Shown piece by piece: positions 15,773-26,694 of a stretch of 64,000 nt of DNA. The stretch's first letter is position 1. Each line of letters opens with the position of its first letter. Below the pieces are notes generated by a model. The model saw nothing but the letters and a program-made list of their open reading frames with translations. It had not been told where the DNA came from and did not search any database. Position numbers and translations under genes: made by a program. The DNA comes from Klebsiella terrigena (lineage in GTDB: Bacteria > Pseudomonadota > Gammaproteobacteria > Enterobacterales > Enterobacteriaceae), in assembly GCF_006539725.1 (NCBI RefSeq), contig NZ_BJNO01000009.1:104108-168107 (forward strand). The letters are read 5' to 3'.

Positions 15773-15800
15773 AAGACATTCGATGTGAGTTGGCTATAAT
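15773..15800 (+). promoter_or_regulatory. Predicted ppa promoter
   Basis: A perfect -10 hexamer TATAAT at 15795-15800 lies 39 bp before the ppa ATG. AAGACA at 15773-15778, four of six matches to TTGACA, is spaced 16 bp upstream. Confidence 0.6.
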
Positions 15801-15839
15801 ACCGGGCACTTGTTTGCTATACATTTTAAAGGAACAGAC

Positions 15840-16370
15840 ATGAGCTTACTCAACGTACCTGCGGGTAAAGATCTGCCGGAAGACATCTACGTCGTTATCG
15901 AGATCCCGGCGAACGCAGACCCAATCAAATACGAAGTCGACAAAGAGAGCGGTGCACTGTTCGTTGACCGCTTCATGTCCACCGCGATGTTCTATCCGTG
16001 CAACTACGGCTACATCAACCACACCCTGTCTCTGGACGGTGACCCGGTTGACGTGCTGGTCCCGACTCCGTATCCGCTGGAGCCAGGCTCAGTGATCCGC
16101 TGCCGTCCGGTTGGCGTTCTGAAGATGACCGACGAATCCGGTGAAGATGCCAAACTGGTTGCGGTACCGCACACCAAGCTGAGCAAAGAGTACGATCACA
16201 TCAACGATGTGAACGACCTGCCGGAACTGCTGAAAGCCCAGATCACCCACTTCTTCGAGCACTACAAAGATCTGGAAAAAGGCAAATGGGTTAAAGTTGA
16301 CGGTTGGGACAATGCTGCTGCAGCGAAAGCTGAAATCATTGCTTCCTTCGAGCGCGCTGCGAAGAACTAA
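15840..16370 (+). CDS. ppa: Inorganic pyrophosphatase
   Basis: A 176-residue family I soluble pyrophosphatase. It hydrolyses PPi to two phosphates and so drives biosynthetic reactions. The metal-binding signature DGDPVDVLV is present near residue 66-74, together with YGYINHTLS, the PYPLEPG loop and [12 protein letters not shown]. The start at 15840 ([12 protein letters not shown]) matches E. coli and is preceded by AAAGGAACAG; an in-frame ATG at 15810 is not favoured. In E. coli the next genes are the chpSB toxin-antitoxin pair, which is missing here. Confidence 0.98.
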   Translation: MSLLNVPAGKDLPEDIYVVIEIPANADPIKYEVDKESGALFVDRFMSTAMFYPCNYGYINHTLSLDGDPVDVLVPTPYPLEPGSVIRCRPVGVLKMTDESGEDAKLVAVPHTKLSKEYDHINDVNDLPELLKAQITHFFEHYKDLEKGKWVKVDGWDNAAAAKAEIIASFERAAKN

Positions 16371-16392
16371 GTTCGCCTCTGCGTGAAGCCAG

Positions 16393-16430
16393 ACCCTGAA
16401 CGCCGCCTGCCGGCTAGTAAGGGTTTTTTT
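16393..16430 (+). terminator. Rho-independent terminator after ppa
   Basis: ACCCT...AAGGGT outer arms and GCCG/CGGC inner arms form a stem-loop followed by seven T residues (16424-16430), starting 22 bp after the ppa stop codon. Confidence 0.8.
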
Positions 16431-16560
16431 ATGTCCGCTGTTCACCCCTGCCCGTTTATTTCCCCTCTTTCTCCTGCCCTGCGGACAAACCTGCGGCCAG
16501 ATTTGCGCCTACCAGAATAGGGAGTCGGCTGGTCACATTTGCAATTGCGAATGAAATTAA

Positions 16561-16577
16561 AAATCATTATCATTTTC
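16561..16577. promoter_or_regulatory. Fur box upstream of the YncE-like/TonB receptor pair
   Basis: The AT-rich sequence AAATCATTATCATTTTC reads on the other strand as three near GATAAT hexamers (GAAAAT-GATAAT-GATTT). It is close to the classical Fur consensus and lies 30-46 bp ahead of the first start codon. Iron-repressed expression is therefore expected. Confidence 0.75.
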
Positions 16578-16606
16578 AATTCGTAAACAAATGTGAATAA
16601 ACGTCA

Positions 16607-17677
16607 ATGAACCTCCACAATGTGAAGACCTTAACGCTCTGTTCCGGCATGGCGCTGACCGCGGCTCTGCTACTCACCGGCCTGACCGCAACGGCTGCCG
16701 CGCTGCCTGAGAAAGATTTCCTGACGCGTGAAGTGGGCCATGGCGTCTATGAGCTGGCGGTAGACGCGCAGCAGCATGCGCTGTTCGCCGCCTCCGCCCC
16801 TTCGTTTGATAAAGACAAAACGACGGGGCAGATTTACAAGCTGGACCTGGAAAGCCTCACCACCGTTGAAGTCATCAAAACCAGCCGTCGGGCGTTTGCC
16901 ACCGCGCTGGATGAGGTGAACCATGTCCTGTACGTCGGCAATACCCTTGAAGGCTCGGTCACGCTGGTCGATACCCGCAGCGGCAAGGAGCTGGCGGTGC
17001 TGCAGCTCAGCGAGGCGAGCGACCCGAAAGCGATTATCCATACGCGCGAAATGGTCCTCGATAAGCAGAACCACCGCCTGTACGTCTCCGGCGTCGCGGA
17101 GAAGGGCGTTGTCTGGGTGATCGATACCGCTAAGCGGGCGAAGATTGCGACCATCAGCGAGATGGGCGAATACCCAACCGGCATGGCGGTCGATCCGCTA
17201 AAAAACCGGCTCTACGTGGTGAACGGCAGAAATGGCCTGATCGTCATCGATACCACCAGCAATAAAATTATCGACCGCTTTACCGTCGCTCCGGATAAAA
17301 AGCGCTTTTTCCTTAATATCGCCGTGGATGCCAAAAACAGCCGCGCCTTTATTACCGACCCGGATTTACCCAATGTATTAGTGGTCGATATTGGGAACGG
17401 TAACGTCCTTTCTAAAATTGACGTGATTAACTCCCTGGCCGTGATTTATAACGAGAAGCGCCAGGAAGTTTATATTACCCACCGCAACGCCAAACTGATA
17501 ACCATCGCCGACAGCGAAACCGGCAAGGTAAAACAAAGCATTCAGACTACCGCCCTGCCCAATAGCCTTGCGCTTTCCGCCGATGCCAACACGCTGTACG
17601 TCAGCATTAAACAGCCCGAAGAGCTGATCGGTAAAAAGCCTGACTACGTGATGAAAATCGACCTGACTCAATACTAA
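16607..17677 (+). CDS. YncE-like exported seven-bladed beta-propeller protein
   Basis: A 356-residue protein with an N-terminal signal peptide (hydrophobic MALTAALLLTGLTATAAA, cut near residue 32). Repeated beta-propeller blades carry motifs such as NHVLYVGNTLEGSVTLVDTR, NHRLYVSGVAEKGVVWVIDT, NRLYVVNGRNGLIVIDTTS and NTLYVSIKQPEE. It matches the overall layout of E. coli YncE, a Fur-regulated periplasmic protein of unclear role with a suggested nucleic-acid or redox link. A Fur box sits just upstream and a TonB receptor gene follows by 85 bp, so an iron-acquisition role is likely. The true yncE location in E. coli is elsewhere on the chromosome. Confidence 0.82.
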   Translation: MNLHNVKTLTLCSGMALTAALLLTGLTATAAALPEKDFLTREVGHGVYELAVDAQQHALFAASAPSFDKDKTTGQIYKLDLESLTTVEVIKTSRRAFATALDEVNHVLYVGNTLEGSVTLVDTRSGKELAVLQLSEASDPKAIIHTREMVLDKQNHRLYVSGVAEKGVVWVIDTAKRAKIATISEMGEYPTGMAVDPLKNRLYVVNGRNGLIVIDTTSNKIIDRFTVAPDKKRFFLNIAVDAKNSRAFITDPDLPNVLVVDIGNGNVLSKIDVINSLAVIYNEKRQEVYITHRNAKLITIADSETGKVKQSIQTTALPNSLALSADANTLYVSIKQPEELIGKKPDYVMKIDLTQY

Positions 17678-17762
17678 TCATCATCACGCGTTATTTTTCA
17701 CCTTGTGGCGGCGCACCGTCGCGAGGTGATGTCGTTATTTTCTCTTTGCAGGTGTCTATATT

Positions 17763-19772
17763 ATGAAAACGCGTCAACTGATTACGCTTACGGGGATCGT
17801 CGCGCTGTCCGGCGGGGTTATTTTGCCCTCTCAGGCGGAAGAACTCAGCGAAACCTCGCGCAGCGGCGAAGATCAAATGGTGGTGACAGCCACCGGCTTT
17901 GCGCAGGAAAAGCGTGAAGCACCGGCGACCATCTCGACAATCGATCGTAAAACGCTGGATGTTCAGCCCGATCGCAACGTCGGCGAGGCGATAAAAAATC
18001 TCCCCGGCGTGTCGGTGTCGAGCGGCAGCGAAATATCCTCGGGCAGCATCATGATGCGCGGCATGGACCCTTCCTACACCGCCTTCATGGTGAACAGCGT
18101 CAAGCAGAATACCGGCGAATCTCGCCCCTATGGCCAGGACCTCGGCACCGAAGCCAGCTTCCTGCCGCCGATGGAGGCGATTGAGCGTATTGAGGTGATT
18201 CGCGGCCCGATGTCCTCCCTCTACGGCTCAGACGCCATCGGTGGGGTGGTGAACGTCATCACCAAAAAGCCTTACGGCGTGAAGGAGTGGACCGGCGCCC
18301 TGGCCGCCAACACCTGGCTCCAGGAGCACCGTGATTTTGGCAATACCAGCCAGATGAATCTGTTCACCATGGGCCCGCTGATCCCCGACGTCCTCGGCCT
18401 GAGCCTCGCGGCCGACTGGCTGGATCGTCGCGATGACGAACGCGAAAACTACTTCGGCAAGCACAACCGCAAGTCCCTCGATATGACGCTCGGCCTGGCC
18501 GCCAGCGAGAACAACCTCTTTGACCTGAACGTGGTCACCGGCGAGCAGGAGAAAAATCGGACCTGGCAGCGCGGCACGCCCTGGACGTGGCGCTTCGACC
18601 GCGACGCCTTAACCCTGACGCACTCCGGCTGGTATGCCGACGATACCGTCGCCACCACCAACTACATTAATTATGAAAAGGGCCGCTCAAAGTACGTCTA
18701 TGACGGGCAAACGCCGCAATACGTGCAGACGGAAAACTACGTTGCCAACAGCCAGACAACCCTGAGCCTGGATAACCACAAGCTGACCGTGGGCGCGAAC
18801 TTTACCCGCGAAGAGCTGAATGACCGCTTTGATGTCGCCAACAAAACCCTGCCGGGCGCCACGCCGGTCACCAAAGTGAGCCGCAACGGCTGGGCGCTGT
18901 TTGCCGAAGACGGCTGGACCCTCGGCGATTTCATCCTGACCACCTCAGGGCGCCTCGATCGCGATGATAACTTTGGTACCCACGTCACGCCTAAGCTGTA
19001 CGGCAACTGGGCGTTTAGCGACGCATGGGCGCTGAAGGGCGGGGTCTCTGCAGGCTATAAAAAACCGGAGCTGCGCGCCACCTCCAGCGATTTTATTACG
19101 CCGCACGGCTCAACCGTACCCTATCCCTTCCTGACGGTCGGGAACGACGACCTGAAGCCGGAGAAAAGCGTTAACTCCGAGCTCGGCCTGTACTGGACGG
19201 GCAGCGCCCTGGCGCTTGACGGCACGGTCTTCTATACCCAGTTCAAAGATAAAATTACCGAGCAGAACATCTGCGAAACCACGGCCACCAGCCAGTGCTC
19301 CGTTAACGGCTACAAAGCAGACTCAATCGACAAGTACTTTAACGTCAGCAAAGCGGACGTCTACGGGGTCGAGCTCAACGCTGACTGGCAGATTAGCGCC
19401 GATATCAAGGCTAACGCCAACTACACCTACAACCACAGCGAGCAGAAAAGCGGGGCGGAAAAAGGCTATGCCCTGAACGACTACCCGCGCCATATGGCCA
19501 ATCTGTCGCTCAGCTGGGCGGCAACGCAGCGTCTGGACGCCTGGAGTACGGTGAACTATCGCAGCAGCAACCGCGATAGCGGCAGCCACGATGAGTATGA
19601 GGCCTATACGATGGTTGATGTCGGCCTGCGCTATCGTGTCAACAAAAACGCGCAGCTGCTGGCGGGGATCTATAACCTGTTTGATGCCGACCCTAAACGC
19701 ACCACCTCGTGGGGCGAGTACGGTCAGATAGAGGGTCGACGCTATAACCTCGGCGCGCGCGTCGAGTTCTGA
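17763..19772 (+). CDS. TonB-dependent outer-membrane receptor (CirA/FepA-like)
   Basis: A 669-residue ligand-gated outer-membrane channel. It has a signal peptide (residues 1-25), then the TonB box DQMVVTATG at 37-45. The plug domain contains NLPGVSVSSG, MMRGMDP, IERIEVIRGPMSSLYGSDAI and GGVVNVITKKP. The rest is a 22-strand barrel ending in the terminal aromatic strand (RRYNLGARVEF) read by the BAM machine. The length and plug resemble catecholate siderophore receptors such as CirA; the ligand cannot be fixed. It follows the YncE-like gene and probably shares its Fur-controlled promoter. A hairpin at 17698-17729 lies in the 85-bp gap. The ribosome-binding site (AGGTG) is weak. Confidence 0.88.
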   Translation: MKTRQLITLTGIVALSGGVILPSQAEELSETSRSGEDQMVVTATGFAQEKREAPATISTIDRKTLDVQPDRNVGEAIKNLPGVSVSSGSEISSGSIMMRGMDPSYTAFMVNSVKQNTGESRPYGQDLGTEASFLPPMEAIERIEVIRGPMSSLYGSDAIGGVVNVITKKPYGVKEWTGALAANTWLQEHRDFGNTSQMNLFTMGPLIPDVLGLSLAADWLDRRDDERENYFGKHNRKSLDMTLGLAASENNLFDLNVVTGEQEKNRTWQRGTPWTWRFDRDALTLTHSGWYADDTVATTNYINYEKGRSKYVYDGQTPQYVQTENYVANSQTTLSLDNHKLTVGANFTREELNDRFDVANKTLPGATPVTKVSRNGWALFAEDGWTLGDFILTTSGRLDRDDNFGTHVTPKLYGNWAFSDAWALKGGVSAGYKKPELRATSSDFITPHGSTVPYPFLTVGNDDLKPEKSVNSELGLYWTGSALALDGTVFYTQFKDKITEQNICETTATSQCSVNGYKADSIDKYFNVSKADVYGVELNADWQISADIKANANYTYNHSEQKSGAEKGYALNDYPRHMANLSLSWAATQRLDAWSTVNYRSSNRDSGSHDEYEAYTMVDVGLRYRVNKNAQLLAGIYNLFDADPKRTTSWGEYGQIEGRRYNLGARVEF

Positions 19773-19792
19773 TTAGCGGCCACAAAAAACAG

Positions 19793-19810
19793 CGCCACCC
19801 GAGGGTGGCG
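19793..19810. terminator. Bidirectional terminator between TonB receptor gene and ytfP
   Basis: CGCCACCC and GGGTGGCG form a stem around GA. A T-rich run follows on the plus strand (TTGTCGTTTTT) and TGTTTTTT follows on the minus strand, serving both convergent genes. Confidence 0.75.
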
Positions 19811-19819
19811 TTGTCGTTT

Positions 19820-20164
19820 TTAATACTGGTCTCTGTCTAACCAGTTACCGCTCTCTATCCGCGTAAATCCCTCAACCGGGCGCTGATAGACATACATCCA
19901 TGCGCCGCCATACGGCGTCTGGATAAGATGGCGCGCGTATTCGCCGCCTTTGGTACGCAGAGCATCCAGTTCGGCCAGCGTCGATGCGTCAATACGATAG
20001 ACTTCACCATGTACCGTGCCTTCACCGGGCACCGCGCCTGGATAGTGGCCCAGGCTGTACAGCTGATAATCGTTGACACTATGAGCGCCCAGCCACTGAG
20101 CGTTGGTCATCCAGTGGCTGTTGCCTTGTTTGCGTCGTAAACTGCCGTAAACAAATATTCGCAT
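19820..20164 (-). CDS. ytfP: Gamma-glutamylcyclotransferase-fold protein YtfP
   Basis: A 114-residue protein of the GGCT/AIG2-like fold. The substrate-loop motif VYGSLRRKQGN is at residues 5-15 and a conserved acidic residue follows in RIDASTLAELDALR. Its reaction in bacteria is not established. It begins 2 bp after the tamB stop codon, so it is the third gene of the tamA-tamB-ytfP operon, as in E. coli. Confidence 0.92.
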   Translation of the reverse strand: MRIFVYGSLRRKQGNSHWMTNAQWLGAHSVNDYQLYSLGHYPGAVPGEGTVHGEVYRIDASTLAELDALRTKGGEYARHLIQTPYGGAWMYVYQRPVEGFTRIESGNWLDRDQY

Positions 20165-20166
20165 TG

Positions 20167-23100
20167 CTAAAACTCAAACTGATAGAGCAAATCGAGAGCC
20201 TGGTCTACGCCAGACACCGCTTCCATATATAGCTTCGGCATCAGGCGATAGCGTAATGTCAGCGTCGCCAGGGAGTCGAAGATACCGACCCCGTATTTTA
20301 CCTGCAGACCCGGCAGCACGTAGCCGCTGACTACCACCTGGGAAGAGTCGCCTACCCCCTCGGTATCCAGCGCCAGATTGCTTACGCCAAACGTCTCGCC
20401 GATTTTACCCACAACCTGACCACTTTGTGCAACCCCCAGGCCAATAAGCATTGACGTCATTGCGGCGCTATCGCTCTGCCCGCTGCTCAATCCCTGGCCG
20501 CGCAGCAGATAAGAAAGCGCTTCCTGCTGCGACATGACCGGGTCGGAGAAGATCTCTGCCCGCGGCTGGTCGGCCGAGCCGGTGACGCGAACGCCGGCAA
20601 TTACGTCGTCTTCTGTGGCATCCGGGTTGCGAATGGCTTCGATATTCAACGAAGGCTGATCCGGCGGACCGGAGAACAGCAGCTCGCCTTTACGGACGAT
20701 CAGATCCTGACCGTAGGCGTGGAAGCGCCCTTCAGGAATATTGATCTGCCCGTTGAGGCCCAGACCCTGTTTATCCTGAGCAACTTTTAAATCGCCGGTC
20801 AGGCGCGCCTTCAGGCCAAACGCGCTGAGGCGAACGTTGTTACCGACGTGGATAGTCAGGTTGCTGTTGATCGGGATACCGGCGCTCTGCGGCTTAATCG
20901 GCTGCAGGGAGTCGTTCAGCATCACCTCATCGGAAGAGACGCCGACCGCGCTCTCCGGCACGTCGTTAACCACAATACGCGCCCACGGAATATCGACGCT
21001 ACCGTCAAGATTAAACAAGCTCGGCGTCGCGGTAAAGACCACGTCCGGTGAAACGTCCAGGCGCACCATCGGTGGCACCGTAATACGCACCCGGCTGCCC
21101 TTCGCCGCGATCTGCGCGCGCCAGTTGTCTATCTGGGTCCAGTCGGCGTTACCGTTCAGGCTAATCTGCCCCTGGCGCGTATTCACCGTTCCCTGCAGCG
21201 TCGAGCGGGTGCCGTTGAAGTTCATCGCCAGCTGGCTCGGCTGCATATCGAACGGCATAAAGTTACCGTCAATATCCACGCCGTTCAGCTGCATCTGACC
21301 AAACAGCTGCGGATTTTTCACATCGCCGCCGAGGCGCAGGTTGGCGTTAAGCCGCCCTTCCGCCTTTTCCCCGCGCGAGAAGATCGGATTAATCATCGCC
21401 AGCGAGAAGTTATTGATGTTGATATTGCCGCCGAGATTGCGTCGGCCCTGCGGGTCGGTGACCTGAACCTGCCCGTCAAGCTGACCGTTATTGGTCAGGC
21501 GGATCAGCCAGCCGAGCTGCGCGCGGTTGTTGTGCAGATCGGCGGTGAGGTTCAGGGTATCGAAAGCCACCGGCAGGGGCGCATCGTTGACCGTCTGGGT
21601 CACCTTCACGTTGCGCCCGCTCAGCGTCACCTTGCCCTGCGGCAGCCCCTCTTTGGTGGTGTCCCAGCTCACGTCGGCGTTACCGCTAAATACGCCGCTG
21701 GCCTGGGTGGCTTCCGGCATAAACGGCTTGAGCATCGCGAGGTCGAAACGGTTGAGGTTGACGACCGCCCGTCCGCTCGCGCCCGCATCGATCGTCTGCG
21801 GCACGCAAAGCTCGGCGTTCGGGTTGGTCCAGCAGTGCGGCCCAATGCTGATTTTCTGCTCGCGGTTACGGTAGTCCAGCGCGATATTACGCGTCAGCGA
21901 AACCGGGCCCACCGGCGTCTGGAAGCGGGTATTGCTCAGCGCGCCTCTCCAGCGCTCCTCTTTGCGGTCAAAGCTCCCCGCCAGCGACAGCTGGCCGGAT
22001 ACCGGGTCGCCCTGCACCCTAAGCTGCAGGTCATGCTGCTTCTCATTCCCCTTCGCATTGAGCTGCACCAGGCTGATATTGACGCCCGGCTGGCTGATAC
22101 GATCGATACGCACGTCGAGGTTGCCGCCGATCTGATCGCTGGATTTCACGTCGCCTTTGACGTTAACCTGGGCGATCGACAGCTCCTGCCAGCGCAGGGC
22201 GCGGGCGGTGATATCCGCCAGCAGCTGCGGCGCCTCCACGGTGCCGCGCACCTTCACCAGCCCTTTCGCCGTTCCGCCAAGGCCCGGCAGGGCGTTGTCG
22301 AGATGCGGGGCATCAATGGTGGCGTCGAGATCGAGATCTTTAACCCCCAGCTCGCCTTTCACATCGGCGCTGTTGGGACCTAACGCCAGGTGCAGGCCGG
22401 GAATTTTCCACTGCATATAGCTATTGCCCTGCAGGGAACCGCTGACATCAACCTTATTCTGCTTCACGTTACCGGTGATTTTCAGCTCCGGCACCGACAT
22501 CTGCCAGCTGCCGCCGTAGAGGCTGCCCTGGGTTTTAATCAGACCGTTGAGCTTCGAAGGCCAGTCCGGAACCTCTTTGGCGGTGTTAATGCCGTCGAGG
22601 GTCAGCTCGCCGCGCCAGCTGATCGCCTGCTGCCAGTCGAGCAGCGCCTTAAGCTCGGTTTTCCCTTCCAGCGCGGCGACGGTCAGCTTATCAATATTCA
22701 CCTGCTGCTCGTTGCCCTTCGCATTGAGGCTGATTTTCGCCGGCGGCAGGGATTGCCCCTTCACCGCGGTACTCATCGCCAGGGCGTAGTCGGTCATCTT
22801 GCCGCTGAACGTCAGCAGCAGATCGTCGGCCTGGAACTGCTTTTCACCGCTAAACGGCCAGTAGAGCTGTTTGCTTTTCAGTTCCATATTGAGCGGCAGC
22901 CCGGCTTCCGCCAGCTGCGTTTCGGCGCGCAGCGTCATCGCCACCGGGCCGGCTAAATCAACGCCAACCGTCAGCTTTTTACGCATCTCGCCGCCGACCT
23001 TCAGCTGGACCTTCTCGCCCTTGAGCGGGTCAATATTCAGCGCACCGTTGAGGGTGATATCAACCGGCCAGCTGTCCTGCAGCTGCGCGCTGCCCGAGGC

Positions 23101-23943
23101 GGTGACTTTGCCCTGGTCGGAATCGACATCCAGCGTATCGAGCTTCATCTGCCCATCAATGCTGCTGACCTTCAGCAGCAGGCTGTAGATGGTCATATCG
23201 GTATCGCCGGTGATCCGCAGCTGCTCGCCGCGGAACTCCTCGATATTGAGGTTAAGCGGCAGGTGGACGTCGGCCATCTCCGGGAGCACCGGCTTCTCAA
23301 ACAGCGCCTTCATCGTCTCGCCGAGCGGTTTCTCTTCCGGCTGCGGATTCTCTATCTTCGGCTCGACGATCTGCTCCTGCGCCACCTTGACAACTTTCGG
23401 CAGCGCGATAAGCAGCCCCTGCAGCGACGTCGGCGTCAGGGTCAGGTTTTTCTCCTGCCAGCGCAGGCCGGTGGAGAAGTCGCGCACCGAAACGGCGGTA
23501 TCATCAATTTTGACGTTAACGTTTTGCAGCGCGACGCGGCTCAGGGTGATGGGATACGGCGTGGAGAGATTCAGCGGCCCCGTATCTTCCTCTTCTGCCG
23601 GTGCGGAAGGCGGCATTTTTGCGGTATCGATAGCGACGTAGATATCGCGCAGCGAAATATCATTGACGCACAGGCTGCTGTCCCACAGGCAGCGTAATTT
23701 GACCGCAAGGTGGAACTGACCGGCGGTCACCGCTACGCCCGGCTGGGCAAAGCGCACGTTCTCCAGCGTCAGGTCACGCCAGCCGCCGGTGACCTTGCCG
23801 ATCTCCAGGCCAGGTACCCAGCGGTCCGCCGCCTTCAGCACCAGGTGCAGGCCGCTGGTGGTGCCGACCAGGAAGCCAACCGTGCCCAGCAGCAGGACCA
23901 GAAAGAGCATGATCCCGAGGCTTATCTTCATCCATAAACTCAT
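20167..23943 (-). CDS. tamB: Translocation and assembly module subunit TamB
   Basis: A 1258-residue inner-membrane-anchored protein spanning the periplasm. An N-terminal transmembrane segment ([20 protein letters not shown], residues 8-27) is followed by a very long beta-helical groove of repeating beta strands. The C-terminal DUF490 domain ends in [20 protein letters not shown] and a terminal Phe (LLYQFEF). It works with TamA in outer-membrane protein insertion and in phospholipid movement to the outer membrane. The start ATG overlaps the tamA stop by 4 bp (ATGA), giving translational coupling. The length is almost identical to the E. coli protein. Confidence 0.97.
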   Translation of the reverse strand: MSLWMKISLGIMLFLVLLLGTVGFLVGTTSGLHLVLKAADRWVPGLEIGKVTGGWRDLTLENVRFAQPGVAVTAGQFHLAVKLRCLWDSSLCVNDISLRDIYVAIDTAKMPPSAPAEEEDTGPLNLSTPYPITLSRVALQNVNVKIDDTAVSVRDFSTGLRWQEKNLTLTPTSLQGLLIALPKVVKVAQEQIVEPKIENPQPEEKPLGETMKALFEKPVLPEMADVHLPLNLNIEEFRGEQLRITGDTDMTIYSLLLKVSSIDGQMKLDTLDVDSDQGKVTASGSAQLQDSWPVDITLNGALNIDPLKGEKVQLKVGGEMRKKLTVGVDLAGPVAMTLRAETQLAEAGLPLNMELKSKQLYWPFSGEKQFQADDLLLTFSGKMTDYALAMSTAVKGQSLPPAKISLNAKGNEQQVNIDKLTVAALEGKTELKALLDWQQAISWRGELTLDGINTAKEVPDWPSKLNGLIKTQGSLYGGSWQMSVPELKITGNVKQNKVDVSGSLQGNSYMQWKIPGLHLALGPNSADVKGELGVKDLDLDATIDAPHLDNALPGLGGTAKGLVKVRGTVEAPQLLADITARALRWQELSIAQVNVKGDVKSSDQIGGNLDVRIDRISQPGVNISLVQLNAKGNEKQHDLQLRVQGDPVSGQLSLAGSFDRKEERWRGALSNTRFQTPVGPVSLTRNIALDYRNREQKISIGPHCWTNPNAELCVPQTIDAGASGRAVVNLNRFDLAMLKPFMPEATQASGVFSGNADVSWDTTKEGLPQGKVTLSGRNVKVTQTVNDAPLPVAFDTLNLTADLHNNRAQLGWLIRLTNNGQLDGQVQVTDPQGRRNLGGNININNFSLAMINPIFSRGEKAEGRLNANLRLGGDVKNPQLFGQMQLNGVDIDGNFMPFDMQPSQLAMNFNGTRSTLQGTVNTRQGQISLNGNADWTQIDNWRAQIAAKGSRVRITVPPMVRLDVSPDVVFTATPSLFNLDGSVDIPWARIVVNDVPESAVGVSSDEVMLNDSLQPIKPQSAGIPINSNLTIHVGNNVRLSAFGLKARLTGDLKVAQDKQGLGLNGQINIPEGRFHAYGQDLIVRKGELLFSGPPDQPSLNIEAIRNPDATEDDVIAGVRVTGSADQPRAEIFSDPVMSQQEALSYLLRGQGLSSGQSDSAAMTSMLIGLGVAQSGQVVGKIGETFGVSNLALDTEGVGDSSQVVVSGYVLPGLQVKYGVGIFDSLATLTLRYRLMPKLYMEAVSGVDQALDLLYQFEF

Positions 23944-25673
23944 AATTCAGGCCCCAGACCGATGTAAAACTGTAAACCGTGTTCGTCTTTATCGCCGACC
24001 GGAGCAGCGATATCCAGCTTGATCGGGCCGACCGGCGACTGCCAGCGCACGCCAACGCCGGCGCCGGTTTTGAAGTCGCTTTTGCGGATATCGCTGACCG
24101 CTTCACCGCCGTCGATAAACATCGCGCCCCACCATTTTCCGCTGACGTTGTATTGGTACTCCAGCGAGCCGGTAGCCAGCTTCGATGCACCAATCAGCTT
24201 GCCATCATCGTCTTTTGGCGAGATAGATTTGTATTTGTAGCCGCGAATGCTGCGGTCACCCCCGGCGAAGAAGCGCAGATCCGGCGGGACCTTGTCGAAA
24301 TTATCGGCCTCAATCCAGCCGAGGTTACCGCGCACCACGAAACGGTGGCGATCGTAGAGGGTGCGGATCCACACTTCCTGTGCCTGGGCGACGACAAAGT
24401 TAATGTCCGAGCCCCACATGGTGTTGGAGTAGTCCACCGAATAGCGCTGGGAATCGCCCCAGGTCGGCATCAGGCCGCCCCGCGAGCGGGTGCGGTTAAC
24501 CGATACCCCGGGATAAATCAGCATGGTGGTATTGGTGACGTTAGCCTGGGTAAAGTGATCGAGGCTCCAGCGCAGGTTGATCGCGCGCTGCCAGCCGCTC
24601 GACATCTCCCAGAAACGCGACGCCCCGAGGGTGGTGGAGTCGGCTTTGGTATCGTTGAGATCCGTGCGCTTGAAGCCGCCCTGCATCAGGTAATACTGCT
24701 CCAGCGGGCTTTTCAGCAGCGGGACCTTATAGCTGAAATCAACCTGCTGCTCCGGCGCGGAGAGGCTGAGGCTGGAGGTTAGGCTGTGGCCGTAGGAGTT
24801 CATCCATGGCTTTCTCCACGTCGCCTTCACCCGCGGCCCGACGTCGGTCGAATAGCCGACACCGGTTTCGACGGTATTCTCTTTGCGCGGTGCGACGACG
24901 CCCTTCAGGGGCAGGACTTTCGTTTTTCTGGATTTTTCAAACTCCGGCGCGACCACCACCGAGCTGAACCAGCCGGTGGCTGCCAGGCGGCGGTTTAGCT
25001 CCGCCAGATCCTCGGAGGTGTACTCATCCCCCTCCTTAAACGGCACCAGATTTTGCAGATATTCGTCGCGGATCTGCGATCCGCTGAAGGTCACGGCGCC
25101 GAAGCGATAGCGCTCGCCGCTGTTGTAATCGATATCCCAGAAGGCCTGATGGCGATCGAGAGAGACCCCGAGCTGGCTTTTATTGAATTCACTATCAAAG
25201 TAGCCTTTGCGCAGCGCAACGCGGGTCAATGAGCTTTTAAAACCGTCGTAATCGCCGTGGTTCAGCACGGTGCCGATTGCCGGACGCGTTTTTAACAAAT
25301 CCAGATAGTCACGGTCGGTTCGCGCGCCGCCGCGCAGGATCACGTCGGTGCCGCCAATACGCACCGGTTCGCCGGGCGTCACTTTGGCGATCAGCACCTG
25401 CCGCCCTTTTGCCGGCGGCGGACGTAAATCAAAATCGATCGTCGGTTCGTAGTAACCTAGCGCTTTTAGGCCTTCACGGATGGCATCATCAACGCGCGCG
25501 CGAAAGCGGCGATCCGGCGTGACTTCATCACTTTGGATCGTCGACAGCCGGGCACGGACGTTTTTTTGCAGCTCCCCGGATAGTCCCTCAACCTGCAAAC
25601 GCACGCTCGCGGCGCTAGCGACCCCGCTGACCAGCAAAAGGCTGGTGACACATAACTGGCGGATTTGTAGCAC
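23940..25673 (-). CDS. tamA: Translocation and assembly module subunit TamA
   Basis: A 577-residue Omp85-family outer-membrane protein. A signal peptide (residues 1-21, ending GVASAA) leads into three POTRA domains (about 22-260). A 16-stranded barrel follows, with the family [10 protein letters not shown] motif (the VRGF/Y-type lid loop) near residue 460 and a C-terminal strand [12 protein letters not shown]. It partners TamB, with which it is encoded in an overlapping operon. It is divergent from msrA; the gap holds small inverted repeats (GTTTCC/GGAAAC near 25694-25712; AACCCT/AGGGTT near 25739-25758). Confidence 0.96.
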   Translation of the reverse strand: MLQIRQLCVTSLLLVSGVASAASVRLQVEGLSGELQKNVRARLSTIQSDEVTPDRRFRARVDDAIREGLKALGYYEPTIDFDLRPPPAKGRQVLIAKVTPGEPVRIGGTDVILRGGARTDRDYLDLLKTRPAIGTVLNHGDYDGFKSSLTRVALRKGYFDSEFNKSQLGVSLDRHQAFWDIDYNSGERYRFGAVTFSGSQIRDEYLQNLVPFKEGDEYTSEDLAELNRRLAATGWFSSVVVAPEFEKSRKTKVLPLKGVVAPRKENTVETGVGYSTDVGPRVKATWRKPWMNSYGHSLTSSLSLSAPEQQVDFSYKVPLLKSPLEQYYLMQGGFKRTDLNDTKADSTTLGASRFWEMSSGWQRAINLRWSLDHFTQANVTNTTMLIYPGVSVNRTRSRGGLMPTWGDSQRYSVDYSNTMWGSDINFVVAQAQEVWIRTLYDRHRFVVRGNLGWIEADNFDKVPPDLRFFAGGDRSIRGYKYKSISPKDDDGKLIGASKLATGSLEYQYNVSGKWWGAMFIDGGEAVSDIRKSDFKTGAGVGVRWQSPVGPIKLDIAAPVGDKDEHGLQFYIGLGPEL

Positions 25674-25883
25674 GTTTTCTCCTGAATATCCTTGTTTCCC
25701 CCCGAAGGAAACGAAAGCGCCGTTCCACGGCTTAACAAAACCCTAACAACTAAGGGTTGAAAAAGTGACGATAACCCAAATAATTCTTATGTTTAAATCC
25801 AGACGTACCGATCGTGTTTATTGTGTAAAAAGACACGCATCGTTACAACCTTAACTACGACTTATGTTTCAGAGAGGCCAACC

Positions 25884-26522
25884 GTGAGTCTATTTGATAA
25901 AACGCATCTTGTCGCCCAGGCGGATGCGCTACCCGGACGCAACACCCCCATGCCGGTGGCAACGCTCCACGCCGTCAATGGCCACTCCATGACTAACGTT
26001 CCTGCGGGAATGGAAGTTGCGCTGCTGGCGATGGGCTGCTTTTGGGGAGTTGAGCGCCTGTTCTGGCAGTTGCCTGGCGTTTACAGCACCGCCGCAGGCT
26101 ACACCGGCGGCTACACCCCTAACCCCACCTACCGCGAAGTCTGTTCCGGCGACACCGGCCACGCCGAGGCCGTACGCATCGTGTATGACCCGCAGGTCGT
26201 CAGCTATGAGCAGCTGCTGCAGGTATTCTGGGAAAACCACGACCCGGCTCAGGGAATGCAGCAGGGCAACGATCGCGGTACCCAGTATCGTTCGGCCATC
26301 TATCCGCTGACGCCGGAGCAGGATGCGGCCGCCAAAGCCAGCCTGGCGCGTTTTCAGGCGGCGATGCGCGACGCCAACGACCCGCGGCAGATCACCACTG
26401 AGATAGCCACGGCGAAGCCGTTCTACTATGCTGAAGACGACCACCAGCAGTATCTGCATAAAAATCCGTACGGATACTGCGGGATCGGCGGGATCGGCGT
26501 ATGCCTGCCGCCACAGGCCTGA
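25884..26522 (+). CDS. msrA: Peptide methionine-S-sulfoxide reductase MsrA
   Basis: A 212-residue cytosolic repair enzyme that reduces methionine-S-sulfoxide using thioredoxin. The catalytic GCFWG motif has its Cys at residue 52. Two recycling cysteines are near the end ([12 protein letters not shown]). I chose the GTG at 25884 because [10 protein letters not shown] aligns with the E. coli start and AGAGAGG lies just upstream. The in-frame ATG at 25821 would add 21 residues unlike the family. It is divergent from tamA. Confidence 0.95.
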   Translation: MSLFDKTHLVAQADALPGRNTPMPVATLHAVNGHSMTNVPAGMEVALLAMGCFWGVERLFWQLPGVYSTAAGYTGGYTPNPTYREVCSGDTGHAEAVRIVYDPQVVSYEQLLQVFWENHDPAQGMQQGNDRGTQYRSAIYPLTPEQDAAAKASLARFQAAMRDANDPRQITTEIATAKPFYYAEDDHQQYLHKNPYGYCGIGGIGVCLPPQA

Positions 26523-26601
26523 TAGTGAATATTACCGGGGCGCACAATTAACGCTCTGGCGGCTTTACAGTACCTTACGCTATACTAGGCTGTGTTGTAG
26601 C

Positions 26602-26630
26602 CGGTCCAGTGCCTTCGGACCGGTTTTTTA
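26602..26630 (+). terminator. Terminator between msrA and ytfL
   Basis: CCGGTCC (26602-26608) and GGACCGG (26618-26624) form a perfect stem with a 9-base loop, followed by six T residues. It probably ends the msrA message; it could also attenuate ytfL if a promoter lies upstream. Confidence 0.8.
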
Positions 26631-26694
26631 TGTATTCCACATTAGAGTTATCAACTTCCCTTCCGAGGATCTGGCCTCAACGGCTAGATAAACT

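Noticed and set aside
26565..26587. TTTACA and TATACT as a promoter upstream of ytfL
   Set aside because: The spacer is only 11 bp, too short for sigma-70.
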